DNA of 64,000 bases from Edaphobacter aggregans DSM 19364 (GCF_000745965.1 NZ_JQKI01000001.1:372087-436086); one strand, 5' to 3'. Numbered from the stretch's first letter, positions 16,197 through 25,775 are shown. Made by a program: numbers and translations. The notes: a model not told the origin generated them from the letters alone.

Positions 16197-17900
16197 CTAG
16201 ACCAATGTGATCTCGAGCGCTGTGATGCTCGCGGGGGTGAAGTTGTGCACAAGCTTGCCTGTGGCGGGATTCAGCGTGGGGACGGCGCGGGGCTGGACGG
16301 CGTGGGGATGCGCGAAGTCGTTGTGGGCGTGGACGTCGGTTTCGTTGAGGACGGTTCCTATTGCGGAGGCGATGGTGGCTCCGCGGACGGCGATCTCAGT
16401 GGTCATCGCGCGGGTGAGGTGCGGGTTGACGACGGTGAGGTTGAGGGTCTTGCCGTTGCTGTTGGCGGCGATGGAGGCGGAGCCGCTGAGGCCGGCGAGA
16501 GTGGTCTTCTTGCGGATGGAGCCGACGGCGCTGTTGCCTCCGACGGGGCTCTCGGCGACGGCGAGCGGGTTGTCAATGGTGTCTGCGGTGAACTGTGCGC
16601 GCACGGCCTGCGAGCCGCGGTGCGGCAGGTACATGCGGAAGACGTGGAAGGCAGGGGTGACGGTGAACTTGTCCTCCTGCGCGAGCATGAGCGAGTGGAG
16701 GCAGTTGATGGACTGCGCGACGTTGGCCATGGCGACCTTGTCGGCGTGGCGATGGAAGGTGTCGAGCGTGATGCCGGAGAGCAGAGCGTCGCGCATGGTG
16801 GACTGCTGGGAGAGGTTGTAGGCGGGGCCGAGCTCGGTTCCCTTCCCGTACCAGGCTCCCCACTCGTCGACGACGAGGCGGACGTTGCGCGCGTTGTCGC
16901 CCATGGCGGTCCAGTGGTCGGTGATGATGTTCTCCATGAAGCCGGCACGGGCGAGCATGTCGTAGTACTCGGCGTCATTGAACTGCAAGGCATCACCAGC
17001 AGCGAACTTTGTTGCGCTGCCGGAGGTGTAGTAGTGGACGGAGAGTCCCCAGAGGCGCGGGTGCACGGGGTTGGAGCGCAGCGAGGCGAAGAGGCGGCGG
17101 GTCCAGTCGGCGTCGTCACCGTTGGGGCCGACGGCGACGAAGCGCAGGTGATGGTTGTCGTAGCCGGGGGTCCATGCGGTGAAGCGGCGATAGGCGGCGG
17201 CGTACTCCTCGGGGGTCTGGTTGCCGCCGCAGCCCCAGGTCTCGTTGCCGACGCCCCAGTAGTCGACGTTGAAGGGTGCGGGGTCGCCGTTGGCGGCGCG
17301 CTCGGCGGCGAGCGTGTTGGGCACGGCGGGCGCGGCGGAGTTCGAAGGCACGCTGCCCGCGGGGGCGTTGCAGTATTCGATGAGCTGGTAGAAGTCGCGC
17401 GCGGGGAGTGAGCGGATGTTGGCGGCGAGATAGGGCTTCGCGCCGATGGCGCTACAGGTGTGCATGAACTCGTGCAGGCCGTAGGCGTTGGTGTCCTGCT
17501 GGCTCCAGAAGGCGCTGCGGGCGGGGCGTTTGCCGCGAGGGCCGAGACCGTCGCGCCAGTCGTAGGAGTCGGCGAAGCAGCCGCCGGGCCAGCGCAGGAC
17601 GGGGGCCTGAACGGCGCGCATGGTGTCGATGAAGTCCTTGCGGATGCCGTTGATGTTGGGGATGCGCGAGGATTCGCCGACCCAGACGCCGTCGTAGATG
17701 ACTCCGCCGAGGTGCTCGATGAAGTGGGAGTAGAGCTCGGGGGCGATGGTTCCGATGGGTTCGGCGGGGATGACCTCAATGTGCGCGTCGGCCTGGGTGG
17801 CGGCCTGCGCGAGTGCGTGCGAGCCGCGAAGGGCGAGGGATGCGGCGGCGAGCGTGGAGGACTTGAGGAAGGATCGGCGCGAGGAGCGGGCTCGTGGCAT
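16197..17900 (-). CDS. Secreted alpha-L-arabinofuranosidase, GH51 family
   Basis: The enzyme removes arabinose side chains from plant polysaccharides. A twin-arginine signal (RRSFLKSSTLAAASLAL) starts the protein, which suggests folded export. GH51 marks are IGTIAPELYSHFIEHLGG, PVLRWPGGCFADSYDWRDG, the acid/base Glu in GVGNETWG (about residue 217) and the nucleophile in VDEWGAWYG (about residue 345), followed by the C-terminal beta-sandwich. At 567 residues it is of usual length. It is the last gene in a minus-strand run that begins with a GH92 mannosidase. Confidence 0.9.
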   Translation of the reverse strand: MPRARSSRRSFLKSSTLAAASLALRGSHALAQAATQADAHIEVIPAEPIGTIAPELYSHFIEHLGGVIYDGVWVGESSRIPNINGIRKDFIDTMRAVQAPVLRWPGGCFADSYDWRDGLGPRGKRPARSAFWSQQDTNAYGLHEFMHTCSAIGAKPYLAANIRSLPARDFYQLIEYCNAPAGSVPSNSAAPAVPNTLAAERAANGDPAPFNVDYWGVGNETWGCGGNQTPEEYAAAYRRFTAWTPGYDNHHLRFVAVGPNGDDADWTRRLFASLRSNPVHPRLWGLSVHYYTSGSATKFAAGDALQFNDAEYYDMLARAGFMENIITDHWTAMGDNARNVRLVVDEWGAWYGKGTELGPAYNLSQQSTMRDALLSGITLDTFHRHADKVAMANVAQSINCLHSLMLAQEDKFTVTPAFHVFRMYLPHRGSQAVRAQFTADTIDNPLAVAESPVGGNSAVGSIRKKTTLAGLSGSASIAANSNGKTLNLTVVNPHLTRAMTTEIAVRGATIASAIGTVLNETDVHAHNDFAHPHAVQPRAVPTLNPATGKLVHNFTPASITALEITLV

Positions 17901-17985
17901 CAGAAACTATTCTCCCATTGAAAGCAACGTTATACATGGAGGCGACGTTGCTGGGAATAGGCTTGCCGCAGACGTGCGAACCGCA

Positions 17986-18046
17986 GATCCTTCGACAAGC
18001 TCAGGGCAGGCTCTTCGACTCCGCTGCGCTTCGCTCAGGATGACAC
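17986..18046 (-). repeat. Dispersed repeat, GTCATCCTGAGCG type
   Basis: On the minus strand it reads GTCATCCTGAGCGAAGCGCA, then GGAGTCGAAGA. A similar word occurs near 59.95 kb. It lies in the 200-bp gap between the GH51 and GH92 genes, which holds no gene. Confidence 0.6.
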
Positions 18047-18076
18047 TCTCTCTTTTGGGCACCGCTGCGATTACGC

Positions 18077-18103
18077 CTGCTGAGATTAGGTCTGCTGAGA
18101 TTA
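18077..18103. repeat. Short tandem repeat across the GH92 stop codon
   Basis: CTGCTGAGATTA occurs at 18077-18088 and 18092-18103; the second copy includes the stop codon of the GH92 gene. Confidence 0.6.
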
Positions 18104-20323
18104 ATGGGCGGCAGTGGAGAAGAGGCTGTGGTTGGGTTGTGGGCCCATGGTGAACTCAAGTACGCCTCCCTTCACGATGGCGTCGTGCGGGATGCGCGGC
18201 GTGGTGAGCGGCTTGCCGTTGAGCTGTGCGGACTGGATGTAGATGTTTTGCGGGCCGGCGTTCTTTGCGACGACGGTGAACTTTGCGCCGTTGGGCAGGT
18301 TGAGCGTGGCCGAGGGAAAGAGCGGCGTTCCGATCCAGTACTCGGGGATGCCGGGCGCGACGGGGTAGAAGCCGAGCGCGGAGAAGATCCACCAGGCGGA
18401 CATCTGGCCGGCGTCGTCGTTGCCGGGAAGACCTGCGGGCGTGTCGTTGTAGACGGCGATGAGCGATGCGATGCGCTCTTGCGTCTTCCATGCGGCGCCG
18501 GCCTGGTCGTAGAGGTAGGGGATGTGGTGGCCGGGCTCGTTGCCGGGGTCGTAGAGATGATTGCTGAAGAGGCCGTCGAGTTTATCGATGAAGGCAGCGT
18601 TGCCGCCGAGTGTTTGGATGAGGCCGTCGACGTCGTGCGGGACGTAGAAGGTGTACTGCCAGGCGTTGGACTCAGTGATGTAGCTGACCCACTTGTCGTA
18701 GATGAAGGGCGTGATCCACGTGCCGTCCTGGTGGCGGCCGCGCGCAAGCTTCGTCTCGGGGTCGATGACGTTCTTCCAGTTGCCGGAACGTTTGGCGAGC
18801 GTGGCTGCGTCGTCGCTGTGGCCGAGTGCTGAGGCGAGGTGCGCGATGATGGCGTCGTCAAAGGAGTACTCGAGCGTGCGCGAGACCTGCTCGCCGTGGT
18901 GGAAGGCCTCGGCGACGGGGTCTTCGAGCGGGATGTAGCCGTACTTGGTGTAGGACTGGAGCGCGCGCCGGCCCAGGCCGTCCTTGTACTGCTCGTAGGG
19001 CGGCGTGTCGAAGGCGTTCTGGCGGATGAGGCGCCAGGCGGAGGCGACGTCGAAGTTGCGCAGGCCCTTCGCGTAGGCGTCGGTGATGGCGATGCCGGTG
19101 TGGTCGCCGATCATCTCGGAGGTGTAGCTGTTCCACGAGGGGAAGATGGGGAGGTAGCCGCCCTGCTCGCCCTTGAGCACGAGCGACTGCATCATCTCCT
19201 GATCGCGCGCGGGCTCAAGCAGGGTGAGAAGCGGAAGCTGGGCGCGGTAGATGTCCCAGAGGGAGAGGTCGTCGTAGTAGTTGCCCTTGGCGATCTTCTC
19301 GACCTGACCTCCATTCGCGAAGTGCGGGTAGGAGCCGTCGGCGTCGCTGACGATGCGGGGCAGCATCATGGCGTGGTAGAGCGCGGTGTAGAAGACGCGG
19401 CGCTGGGCGGGCGATCCGCCCTGAATGGCGATCTCGTCGAGCGCAGCGGTCCAGGCGCTGGTGGTCTTTGCGCGAAGAGCGGCGAAGTCCCATGCGGGGA
19501 TCTCTGCGTCGAGGTTGTGGCGCGCGGCTTCGATGGAGGTGAAGGACGTTCCGGTCTTGAAGAGGAGCGTGCGTGGTGCGGAGAGGTCAAAGCGGAGGTA
19601 CGCTCCCATGTGCTCGCACTTCCCTTCACCGTTCAGCTCGGAGTCGCTGGTGGTCTTTGCGTCGCACCACGTGCCGCTGCTCTCCGGCGCGTTGTTGAAG
19701 CGGATGACGAAGTAGCCTTTGAAGCCCGCGGGTTTGCCGTTGCCCTGGTAGATGCGGTAGGCGGGGTTGTAGCCGGTGATCTCCTTGTGCGCTAGATCGA
19801 CCTTGATCCAGCCGTCTTTCATGCGCGCGTTGGGCTCGATAATGAGGTTTGCCGTGCCGGCCTTCGAGTAGGAGACGCGCAGCATTCCGGCGCGAACTCC
19901 GCCGGTCATCTCCACGGTCTCGCTGTAGGCGGGGAGCCTGACGGAGTAGAAGGCGGGCTGCGCGATCTCGTCAGTATGCGCGAAGGCCGTTGCGCGGGCG
20001 TCGGGCTGCGGTTGGAGGTCGCCGAAGGTGGGCATCAGGGTGACGGAGCCGTAGTCCTGGGTGCAGGAGCCGCTCATCCAGTGGCTGGCGCGAAGGCCGG
20101 TGAGCTTGGTGTCGGCGAAGTAGTAGGGCGCGATGCACTTCTTCTCGGTCGAGCGCGTCTCGGGGATGAAGTTGGTCATGGCGAAGGGTTCGCCGACGGC
20201 GGGCGAGGTCTGGCCTTCGTGCGCGGTGCCGATGTGCGGGTCGACGAGCGAGTAGGGGGTCTGGGCGAGGAGCGGAGTTGAGAGGAGGAGAAGAAGAGTG
20301 AGTCTGCGCGCCGAAAGAGTCAT
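18101..20323 (-). CDS. Secreted GH92 alpha-mannosidase
   Basis: GH92 enzymes are calcium-dependent exo-acting alpha-mannosidases that trim mannose from glycans. A signal peptide (LTLLLLLSTPLLA) is at the start. Family marks are VDPHIGTAHEG near residue 28, GLRASHWMSGSCTQDYG in the N-terminal sandwich, and the catalytic-domain stretch LPGNDDAGQMSAWWIFSALGFYPV near residue 650. At 740 residues it is complete. With the GH51 gene downstream it forms a small secreted glycosidase set. No ribosome binding site stands out. Confidence 0.92.
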   Translation of the reverse strand: MTLSARRLTLLLLLSTPLLAQTPYSLVDPHIGTAHEGQTSPAVGEPFAMTNFIPETRSTEKKCIAPYYFADTKLTGLRASHWMSGSCTQDYGSVTLMPTFGDLQPQPDARATAFAHTDEIAQPAFYSVRLPAYSETVEMTGGVRAGMLRVSYSKAGTANLIIEPNARMKDGWIKVDLAHKEITGYNPAYRIYQGNGKPAGFKGYFVIRFNNAPESSGTWCDAKTTSDSELNGEGKCEHMGAYLRFDLSAPRTLLFKTGTSFTSIEAARHNLDAEIPAWDFAALRAKTTSAWTAALDEIAIQGGSPAQRRVFYTALYHAMMLPRIVSDADGSYPHFANGGQVEKIAKGNYYDDLSLWDIYRAQLPLLTLLEPARDQEMMQSLVLKGEQGGYLPIFPSWNSYTSEMIGDHTGIAITDAYAKGLRNFDVASAWRLIRQNAFDTPPYEQYKDGLGRRALQSYTKYGYIPLEDPVAEAFHHGEQVSRTLEYSFDDAIIAHLASALGHSDDAATLAKRSGNWKNVIDPETKLARGRHQDGTWITPFIYDKWVSYITESNAWQYTFYVPHDVDGLIQTLGGNAAFIDKLDGLFSNHLYDPGNEPGHHIPYLYDQAGAAWKTQERIASLIAVYNDTPAGLPGNDDAGQMSAWWIFSALGFYPVAPGIPEYWIGTPLFPSATLNLPNGAKFTVVAKNAGPQNIYIQSAQLNGKPLTTPRIPHDAIVKGGVLEFTMGPQPNHSLFSTAAH

Positions 20324-20374
20324 CGGAGGAATGATATCCGGAGACGGCTGCAGCTTCGCGAGAGAGGCGCGTGA

Positions 20375-20938
20375 TCAGAACTCGATTCCGCGCTGGGCGA
20401 GGACTCCCTTCTGATAGGCGTGCTTGACCTCGCGCATCTCGGTGACGGTGTCAGCGAGCTCGACCAGCGTGGGGTGAGCGTTGCGGCCAGTGAGGATGAC
20501 GTGGACCATCTCGGGCTTCTGACGAAGCACGTCGGCGACCTTTTCGGGGTCAAGCATCCTGTAGCCGATGGCGTAGTTGATCTCGTCGAGGATTACGAGG
20601 TCCCAGTCTCCGGAGAGGATCGCTGTGGCGGCATCGTTCCAGGCATCCTCGACGAGGCGCAGGTCCTCGGGGTCTGTTTCGGCGCCGCCGACCTTCACGA
20701 AGCCGCGACCCATCTGGCGGATGACGATGGCGGGGTCCTCGGGGGTTCCCAGCGCGGAGCCGAGGGCGGCAATGGCGTCGAGTTCGCCGTAGTGCCAGGA
20801 GCCCTTGAGGAACTGGAGGATGAGCACGCGCATGCCGTTACCGGCGGCGCGCAGCGCGGTACCGAGCGCGGCGGTGGTCTTGCCCTTGCCCGGGCCAGTG
20901 TTGATCACGATGAGTCCGCGACGCTGGGTTTCGGTCAT
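20375..20938 (-). CDS. cobO: Cob(I)yrinic acid a,c-diamide adenosyltransferase (corrinoid adenosyltransferase, CobO/BtuR type)
   Basis: The enzyme adds the adenosyl group to reduced corrinoids, the last activation of cobalamin. The P-loop GPGKGKTTAALG is at residues 15-26, then RVLILQFLKGSW and the LVILDEINYAIG block near residue 115. At 187 residues it is complete. No other cobalamin biosynthesis genes are in the window, so it may serve salvage. It lies 24 bp after rlmH and is probably co-transcribed with it. Confidence 0.9.
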   Translation of the reverse strand: MTETQRRGLIVINTGPGKGKTTAALGTALRAAGNGMRVLILQFLKGSWHYGELDAIAALGSALGTPEDPAIVIRQMGRGFVKVGGAETDPEDLRLVEDAWNDAATAILSGDWDLVILDEINYAIGYRMLDPEKVADVLRQKPEMVHVILTGRNAHPTLVELADTVTEMREVKHAYQKGVLAQRGIEF

Positions 20939-20962
20939 GAAGATAAGGATAGACGGAGAAGC

Positions 20963-21418
20963 TCAGTGTCCGGAGTGGTAGGGGTGGCCGGCGAGGATGG
21001 TGAAGGCGCGGTAGACCTGTTCGGCCAGGACGACGCGCGCCAGCTGGTGAGGCAGGGTGATGCGGCCGAGCGAGAGCACGAGGCCGGCGCGCCTGAGGGT
21101 CTCAGGCGACCAGCCGTCAGCAGGGCCGATGGCGAAGACGAGTCGCTGAGTGCCTTCGTCGCGCAGGCGGCCGATGGTGGACGCGAGTTCTTCGGAGGAG
21201 AGCTGCTTGCCGCGGCTGTCGAGAAGGACGGCGTAGGCCGGAGTACGGCCGGGCTGGCGGTCGAGCCAGTCAAGGAAGGCCGCCTCGGACTCGAAGAGCT
21301 GCGAGTCGCACGGGACGTAGCGGGCCGTGCGCTCGGTATAGTCCGCGAGCAGGCGGTCGGTTGCATCGGATTTGGTGCGGGAACGTCGTGGAACGATCCC
21401 AGCGAGGGTGATCTTCAT
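20963..21418 (-). CDS. rlmH: 23S rRNA (pseudouridine1915-N3)-methyltransferase RlmH
   Basis: This SPOUT-fold methyltransferase acts on helix 69 of the assembled 70S ribosome. The knot region is recognisable as LVFAIGPADGWSP (about residues 93-105) and LGRITLPHQLARVVLAEQVYRAFTILAGHPYH near the end, which is the family's strongly conserved tail. It has 151 residues, normal. It is usually found next to obgE, nadD and rsfS; here a large receptor gene on the other strand separates it from those. Confidence 0.93.
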   Translation of the reverse strand: MKITLAGIVPRRSRTKSDATDRLLADYTERTARYVPCDSQLFESEAAFLDWLDRQPGRTPAYAVLLDSRGKQLSSEELASTIGRLRDEGTQRLVFAIGPADGWSPETLRRAGLVLSLGRITLPHQLARVVLAEQVYRAFTILAGHPYHSGH

Positions 21419-21557
21419 CTCATGAAATCAACGTTTAATCCCGAAAATTCGATAAGCCATCCCAGCAATACATAATTTCATATTCTCCGCTTATTTATTT
21501 TGCGGCGATTTTCGCGGTTTTGGGCAATTCCGGCGGAAGTTTCCGCTAATTTGTGAA

Positions 21558-21573
21558 TGGCCAATGACTTGCA
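21558..21573 (+). promoter_or_regulatory. Candidate sigma-54 (-24/-12) promoter for the receptor gene
   Basis: TGGC and TTGCA stand seven bases apart, so the GG and GC dinucleotides are exactly 12 bp apart as sigma-54 requires (consensus TGGCACG-N4-TTGCA). The middle three bases of the -24 element do not match. It lies about 170 bp before the start codon. Otherwise the gap 21419-21746 shows only AT-rich sequence. Confidence 0.45.
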
Positions 21574-21746
21574 CGGACAAACCCCGATAATGATCCCCAT
21601 GAGTGCGTAGGCTCGCCGCAGGCGGCCGAATGCTTTGAAACACTTTCCCAGGTGAGCCGATGTCTGACTCTGTATGCCTGATCCTTGCTTCGCAAAAGGG
21701 CCAAGATCACAGGTCCCGAAGAAACGAAATGTTCAGGAGTTGCGCT

Positions 21747-24700
21747 ATGCGGTTTAGGAATTTCGTGGTTACGTTGTTCGTCTTCTTTGCTTTGGTTGGC
21801 GCGGGTCTGGCGCAGACCAGCAAGGGAATTCTTTCCGGAGTCGTTCGCGATCCTTCGGGCGCGGTCGTTCCGAATGCCACCCTGACGGTGATGAACCAGC
21901 AGACCGGTGAAACTCGCAATGTTAAGTCAGAGAGTACGGGATCGTACCGGTTGGATGCGCTTTCTCCCGGCACATACAGGGTCCATGTCACGGTTCCTGG
22001 TTTTCAGGCGTTTGACGCTAAGGATATTGCGGTGCGGGCCTCGGTTGTGACTTCCTATGACCCCACCCTGCAGCTTGGTGACGTAAGCCAGACTGTGGAA
22101 GTGGAGGCCGGCTCGGTAGCCCTGAATACAGAGAATGGCCAGCTCACGGGGACGATTGATCAGACCGACCTACGGGCGCTTCCCGTGTTTTCGCTGAACC
22201 CCTTCGAGCTTGCGACCACCCTTCCCGGCGTGCAGCTGGTAAACCAGAATGGCTTCAGCAACGGAATGAACATTCAGGTGAATGGGGCCCGCCCGAGGGC
22301 CAACAACTTCCTGCTCGACGGCCAGGAGATCAACGACGTTGGAATCGGCGGCCAGGCATTTCAGCCACAGATCCCCGACATGTACAGCTCGCTGGCAGTG
22401 ATTACGAGTGCTGCCTCGGCCGAGTATGGCCGAGCCGGTGGCGCGGTTGCCAACATGGTTACCAAGGCCGGCACCAACGACTTTCACGGTACTGTGTTTG
22501 AGCGGTATGCCGGCTCCGGTCTGAACGCTCTGGATGGTGTAACGCGGCAGCTGAAGCCGCTCGCTCCCGGAGATCCGAACCCCAAGGCACGCCAGAACAC
22601 GCATAGCTACGGATTCACTGTGGGTGGTCCGATTATCAAGAACAAGCTGTTTGCCTTCGGCGGCCTGCAGCTGCAGCGCGTCTACGGTAAGGAGACGCCG
22701 GATCGCCTCGAGCTGCCTGACGCGAATGGCTATGCCACCCTGCAGAAGATTGGGGGAGCGCAGGTTCAGCTTCTCAATCAGTACTTGAGCAATGGTTCTT
22801 ATCTGACGACCTATGTTCCATACAATGATGGCGTAATTACGAATATCAACGTCGGTCCTCAGCCAGGTTGCCCGGCAACCGGCTGCATCGTGACAACAGG
22901 TCACTTTCAGCGGCAGAATGCTGCGATCAGCAATCCTGATACCCAGTGGATGTACAGGATTGATTTCAACCCCCGCAGTGCGGACAGCATCTACTTCCGG
23001 TACCTTCACGATCGCCAGTCCTTCAGCCCTGACTTTCAGAACAACGGCAGCGCCCTGGTTGGATTCGATACGGAGCAGGGTGGCCCGGTTGAGTTGGGCG
23101 CGGGCGGCTGGACCCATATCTTCACCCCGAACCTGCTGAATGAGTTCCGTGTCTCCGAAGCCCGGCTCGGATTTACGTTCGCGCCTACGGCGGAGACGCT
23201 TGCGAATCCGCTGTATGCCTTGCCGACGATCACTATCTCGAACTTTATCTCGCCCACTTCATCACTAGGCCCGAACCAGAACTTCCCCCAGGGTCGTCAC
23301 GAAGATCTGTACCAGCTGCAGGACACGGTCGGCTTAACGAAGGGGCGGCAGACGTTCCGTATCGGGTTTGACATCGGTCGCATTCTTGAGACGGACATCG
23401 TCTCGCAGAATGCAAAGGGAACCCTTAGCTTTGTGAAGGGCGGAACCTACGTCAGCTCGCTTGGAAACTTCCTGCAGAATCAGCTTGGCCCTTCCGGTCA
23501 GGCGACGAAGACCTTTGGCGAGACCCGGGTCGATCCGCATGGCTGGCGCAGCGGCGTGTTTGCACAGGACGACATCAAGCTGAATGCCGACCTTACGATC
23601 AACCTGGGAATCCGTTACGATTACCTGACGAATCCTCTGAACTCGCTGCAATACCCTGGCATCGATCCGAACAATCCGTATGCACCGATCGATGCCGTCT
23701 ACAAGGTCAAGAACGATAAGAACAACATCGCTCCGCGCGTGGGCTTTGCCTACTCGCCGCACTATGGCGGTTACTTTGGCGACGGCAAGACCTCGATCCG
23801 TGGTGGTTTTGGTGTGTTCTATGACAGCACCTTCAGCAACATTCTGGTCAACTCGGCGCAGAGCGCACCGAACGCGGTTGGCGGACTGCTGACCTCGACG
23901 ACCGGCGGAGGACTGTCGAACGCGACGTCGCTGATTCCATCGATTACGCCCACCCTGCTTCCTACCTCTGCGGTAACGAGTGTGGTGAACAATATCGTCA
24001 ATCCGCTGACCTACCAGTTCAATCTGGGCGTGGAGCGCGAGCTTCCGAAGCAGATCATTACTTCGGTGCGCTACGTGGGTACGCTGGGGAGGAAGCTGTA
24101 CGCGAACCAGCAGTACAACTACTTCTCCAATGGTGCTCGTCTCAACCCGACGCGGGGACAGATCAATGTCCGCGGCAACTATGCGGACTCCAGCTACAAC
24201 GGGCTGGAGGTTTCGGCATCGCACGGCTTCTCGCACGGGTTCCAGATCCGCGGAGCATATACCTATAGCAAGTCGCTGGATGACGGTTCCGAGATTTTCA
24301 CGACGGTTAACTCAACTACCTCTTACTCCGCCAACCTCGCTCCGGGCGGGCGCGGACAGGATTGGGGGCCATCGTCGTACGATCACCGCCACTACCTGTC
24401 GATCAGCTATGTCTGGTCGCCGACAGGCTTCCGTTCTGACAATGGGTTTACCAATGCGATGCTTGGAGCCCTGACACGCCACTGGACGATCTCCGGCGTG
24501 GAACAGTTCCAGAGCGGACCGTACCTGACGTTCGGCACACCGGGTGTCGATATCAATGGCGACGGCAGCACCACCAACGATCGCGCTATCCTGGGCAACA
24601 AAGCGGCTCCGCTTAATACCGCGGGTATCGACGGCTACTTTGTGGGCGGCACACCGGGTGTCTACTATGACGTGGCGGAGGCGGTGAATGGATCGGGCAA

Positions 24701-25055
24701 TCTCAACGTTGTAACTCCAGGCTCTGTTCACTGGTTGGTGCCGTACGGTCCCCAGAACCAGTACTTGCACCAGGAGATTGGCCGTAATAGCTACGCCAAT
24801 CCGGGTCTGCAGTACCACAACATCGCAGTCGAAAAGGGAATTGGTCTGTCCTACTTCCACCTGGAGCGGGGACGTCTGATTCTTCGTGCTGAGGTCAACA
24901 ACATCGGCAATCACAACAACGTTGGACCAATGGACACGAGCGTTATCGATATCGGCAGCGCAACTTTCCTTGACAAGTCGAATGCCCGTCAGGGTGCCGG
25001 AGACTCACAGTCGCAGGGACGCCAGATGTACCTATGGGCGAAGATCGTCTTCTAA
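21747..25055 (+). CDS. TonB-dependent outer-membrane receptor with carboxypeptidase-regulatory-like N-domain
   Basis: The start at 21747 is chosen because AGGAG lies eight bases upstream and a clean signal peptide follows (FVVTLFVFFALVGAGLAQ). The N-terminal domain (residues about 25-110, ILSGVVRDPSGAVVPNATLTV) is the beta-sandwich typical of acidobacterial Oar-like receptors. It is followed by a plug domain (GARPRANNFLLDGQEIND; AEYGRAGGAVANMVTKAGTN) and a large beta-barrel ending in an aromatic residue (AKIVF). At 1102 residues it is typical. The ligand is unknown; such receptors often import oligosaccharides or plant-derived compounds. It interrupts an otherwise minus-strand housekeeping cluster. 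Confidence 0.92.
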   Translation: MRFRNFVVTLFVFFALVGAGLAQTSKGILSGVVRDPSGAVVPNATLTVMNQQTGETRNVKSESTGSYRLDALSPGTYRVHVTVPGFQAFDAKDIAVRASVVTSYDPTLQLGDVSQTVEVEAGSVALNTENGQLTGTIDQTDLRALPVFSLNPFELATTLPGVQLVNQNGFSNGMNIQVNGARPRANNFLLDGQEINDVGIGGQAFQPQIPDMYSSLAVITSAASAEYGRAGGAVANMVTKAGTNDFHGTVFERYAGSGLNALDGVTRQLKPLAPGDPNPKARQNTHSYGFTVGGPIIKNKLFAFGGLQLQRVYGKETPDRLELPDANGYATLQKIGGAQVQLLNQYLSNGSYLTTYVPYNDGVITNINVGPQPGCPATGCIVTTGHFQRQNAAISNPDTQWMYRIDFNPRSADSIYFRYLHDRQSFSPDFQNNGSALVGFDTEQGGPVELGAGGWTHIFTPNLLNEFRVSEARLGFTFAPTAETLANPLYALPTITISNFISPTSSLGPNQNFPQGRHEDLYQLQDTVGLTKGRQTFRIGFDIGRILETDIVSQNAKGTLSFVKGGTYVSSLGNFLQNQLGPSGQATKTFGETRVDPHGWRSGVFAQDDIKLNADLTINLGIRYDYLTNPLNSLQYPGIDPNNPYAPIDAVYKVKNDKNNIAPRVGFAYSPHYGGYFGDGKTSIRGGFGVFYDSTFSNILVNSAQSAPNAVGGLLTSTTGGGLSNATSLIPSITPTLLPTSAVTSVVNNIVNPLTYQFNLGVERELPKQIITSVRYVGTLGRKLYANQQYNYFSNGARLNPTRGQINVRGNYADSSYNGLEVSASHGFSHGFQIRGAYTYSKSLDDGSEIFTTVNSTTSYSANLAPGGRGQDWGPSSYDHRHYLSISYVWSPTGFRSDNGFTNAMLGALTRHWTISGVEQFQSGPYLTFGTPGVDINGDGSTTNDRAILGNKAAPLNTAGIDGYFVGGTPGVYYDVAEAVNGSGNLNVVTPGSVHWLVPYGPQNQYLHQEIGRNSYANPGLQYHNIAVEKGIGLSYFHLERGRLILRAEVNNIGNHNNVGPMDTSVIDIGSATFLDKSNARQGAGDSQSQGRQMYLWAKIVF

Positions 25056-25077
25056 TCGGTTCGATTCGATAAAGAAA

Positions 25078-25107
25078 ACGGGAGCCAAAGGCTCCCGTTC
25101 TTTTTGT
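25078..25107. terminator. Terminator between receptor gene and rsfS
   Basis: AACGGGAGCC pairs with GGCTCCCGTT around AAA, followed by CTTTTTG on the plus strand. The left side (AAAGAAAA) may serve the minus strand as well, since the two genes converge. Confidence 0.8.
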
Positions 25108-25142
25108 TCACGCCAGCATTTCAGCGTATTCGGTATTGTCGA

Positions 25143-25682
25143 TTAGCGCTTTGAGACTTTCTTCTTCGGAGCAGCTTTCTTTGCCGCTGTCTTCTTTGCC
25201 GCTTTCTTTGCCGATACTTTCTTCACGTACGCCTTTACAGCCTTCTTAGCCGCCTTTGCGGCGGTCTTCTTCTTTGGATTGCTGGTGCGGGCGGCGGCGA
25301 CCTTTGCCTTCAGCTCTGCGTTGAGCTCTTCTACGCTGAGGCTGGTGGCTGACTTGCGCAGGCGCTCGAGGCCGTAGAAGGCGCGCTTCTCCGGGGAGAA
25401 GATGTGCACGATGAAGTCGACGTAGTCCATCAGGATCCACTCGGCCTGGCGGCGGCCCTCGACGGAGTTGGGGTAGATGCCGAACTGCCGCTTCAGGCGC
25501 AGCTCGATCTCGTCGGAGATGGCGAGGTTCTGGCGGTCGTTGGTTCCGTTGCAGATCAGGAAGTAGTCGGTGAGGCCGCTCTCGGAGGGGTCGAGAGCGA
25601 GGATGCGGATGTCTTCAGCCTTCTTGTCTTCGGCGGCGGCGGTGGCGGCGAGCAAGAGCTGGTTGCTTTCGGTTGATGGCAT
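25143..25682 (-). CDS. rsfS: Ribosomal silencing factor RsfS with lysine/alanine-rich tail
   Basis: RsfS binds ribosomal protein L14 and blocks subunit joining when nutrients are short. The conserved core (AEDIRILALDPSESGLTDYFLIC; GRRQAEWILMDYVDFIVHIFSPEKRAFYGLERL) covers residues about 20-120. The start at 25682 has AAGGAG four bases upstream. After the core comes about 55 residues of Lys/Ala repeats (KKTAAKAAKKAVK, KKAAKKTAAKK), which most family members do not have and which looks like a histone-H1-type tail. It lies about 90 bp downstream of nadD on the same strand. Confidence 0.9.
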   Translation of the reverse strand: MPSTESNQLLLAATAAAEDKKAEDIRILALDPSESGLTDYFLICNGTNDRQNLAISDEIELRLKRQFGIYPNSVEGRRQAEWILMDYVDFIVHIFSPEKRAFYGLERLRKSATSLSVEELNAELKAKVAAARTSNPKKKTAAKAAKKAVKAYVKKVSAKKAAKKTAAKKAAPKKKVSKR

Positions 25683-25775
25683 GCGTCTCCTTGAAGCTTC
25701 CATGGTAGCCGGTTGTCTATGCGGAAGCCAGCGTTGCGGGGTCGGATGCAGAAGGCTCGCGGCGGGTTGGGCCGG

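Noticed and set aside
16403..17779. A 458-residue Ser/Pro/Thr-rich frame in the GH51 region
   Set aside because: Low-complexity shadow frame from GC-rich codons; the GH51 frame carries the catalytic motifs.
21600..21658. A possible riboswitch in the receptor leader
   Set aside because: The GC-rich stem-like words do not match any known riboswitch core that I could identify.
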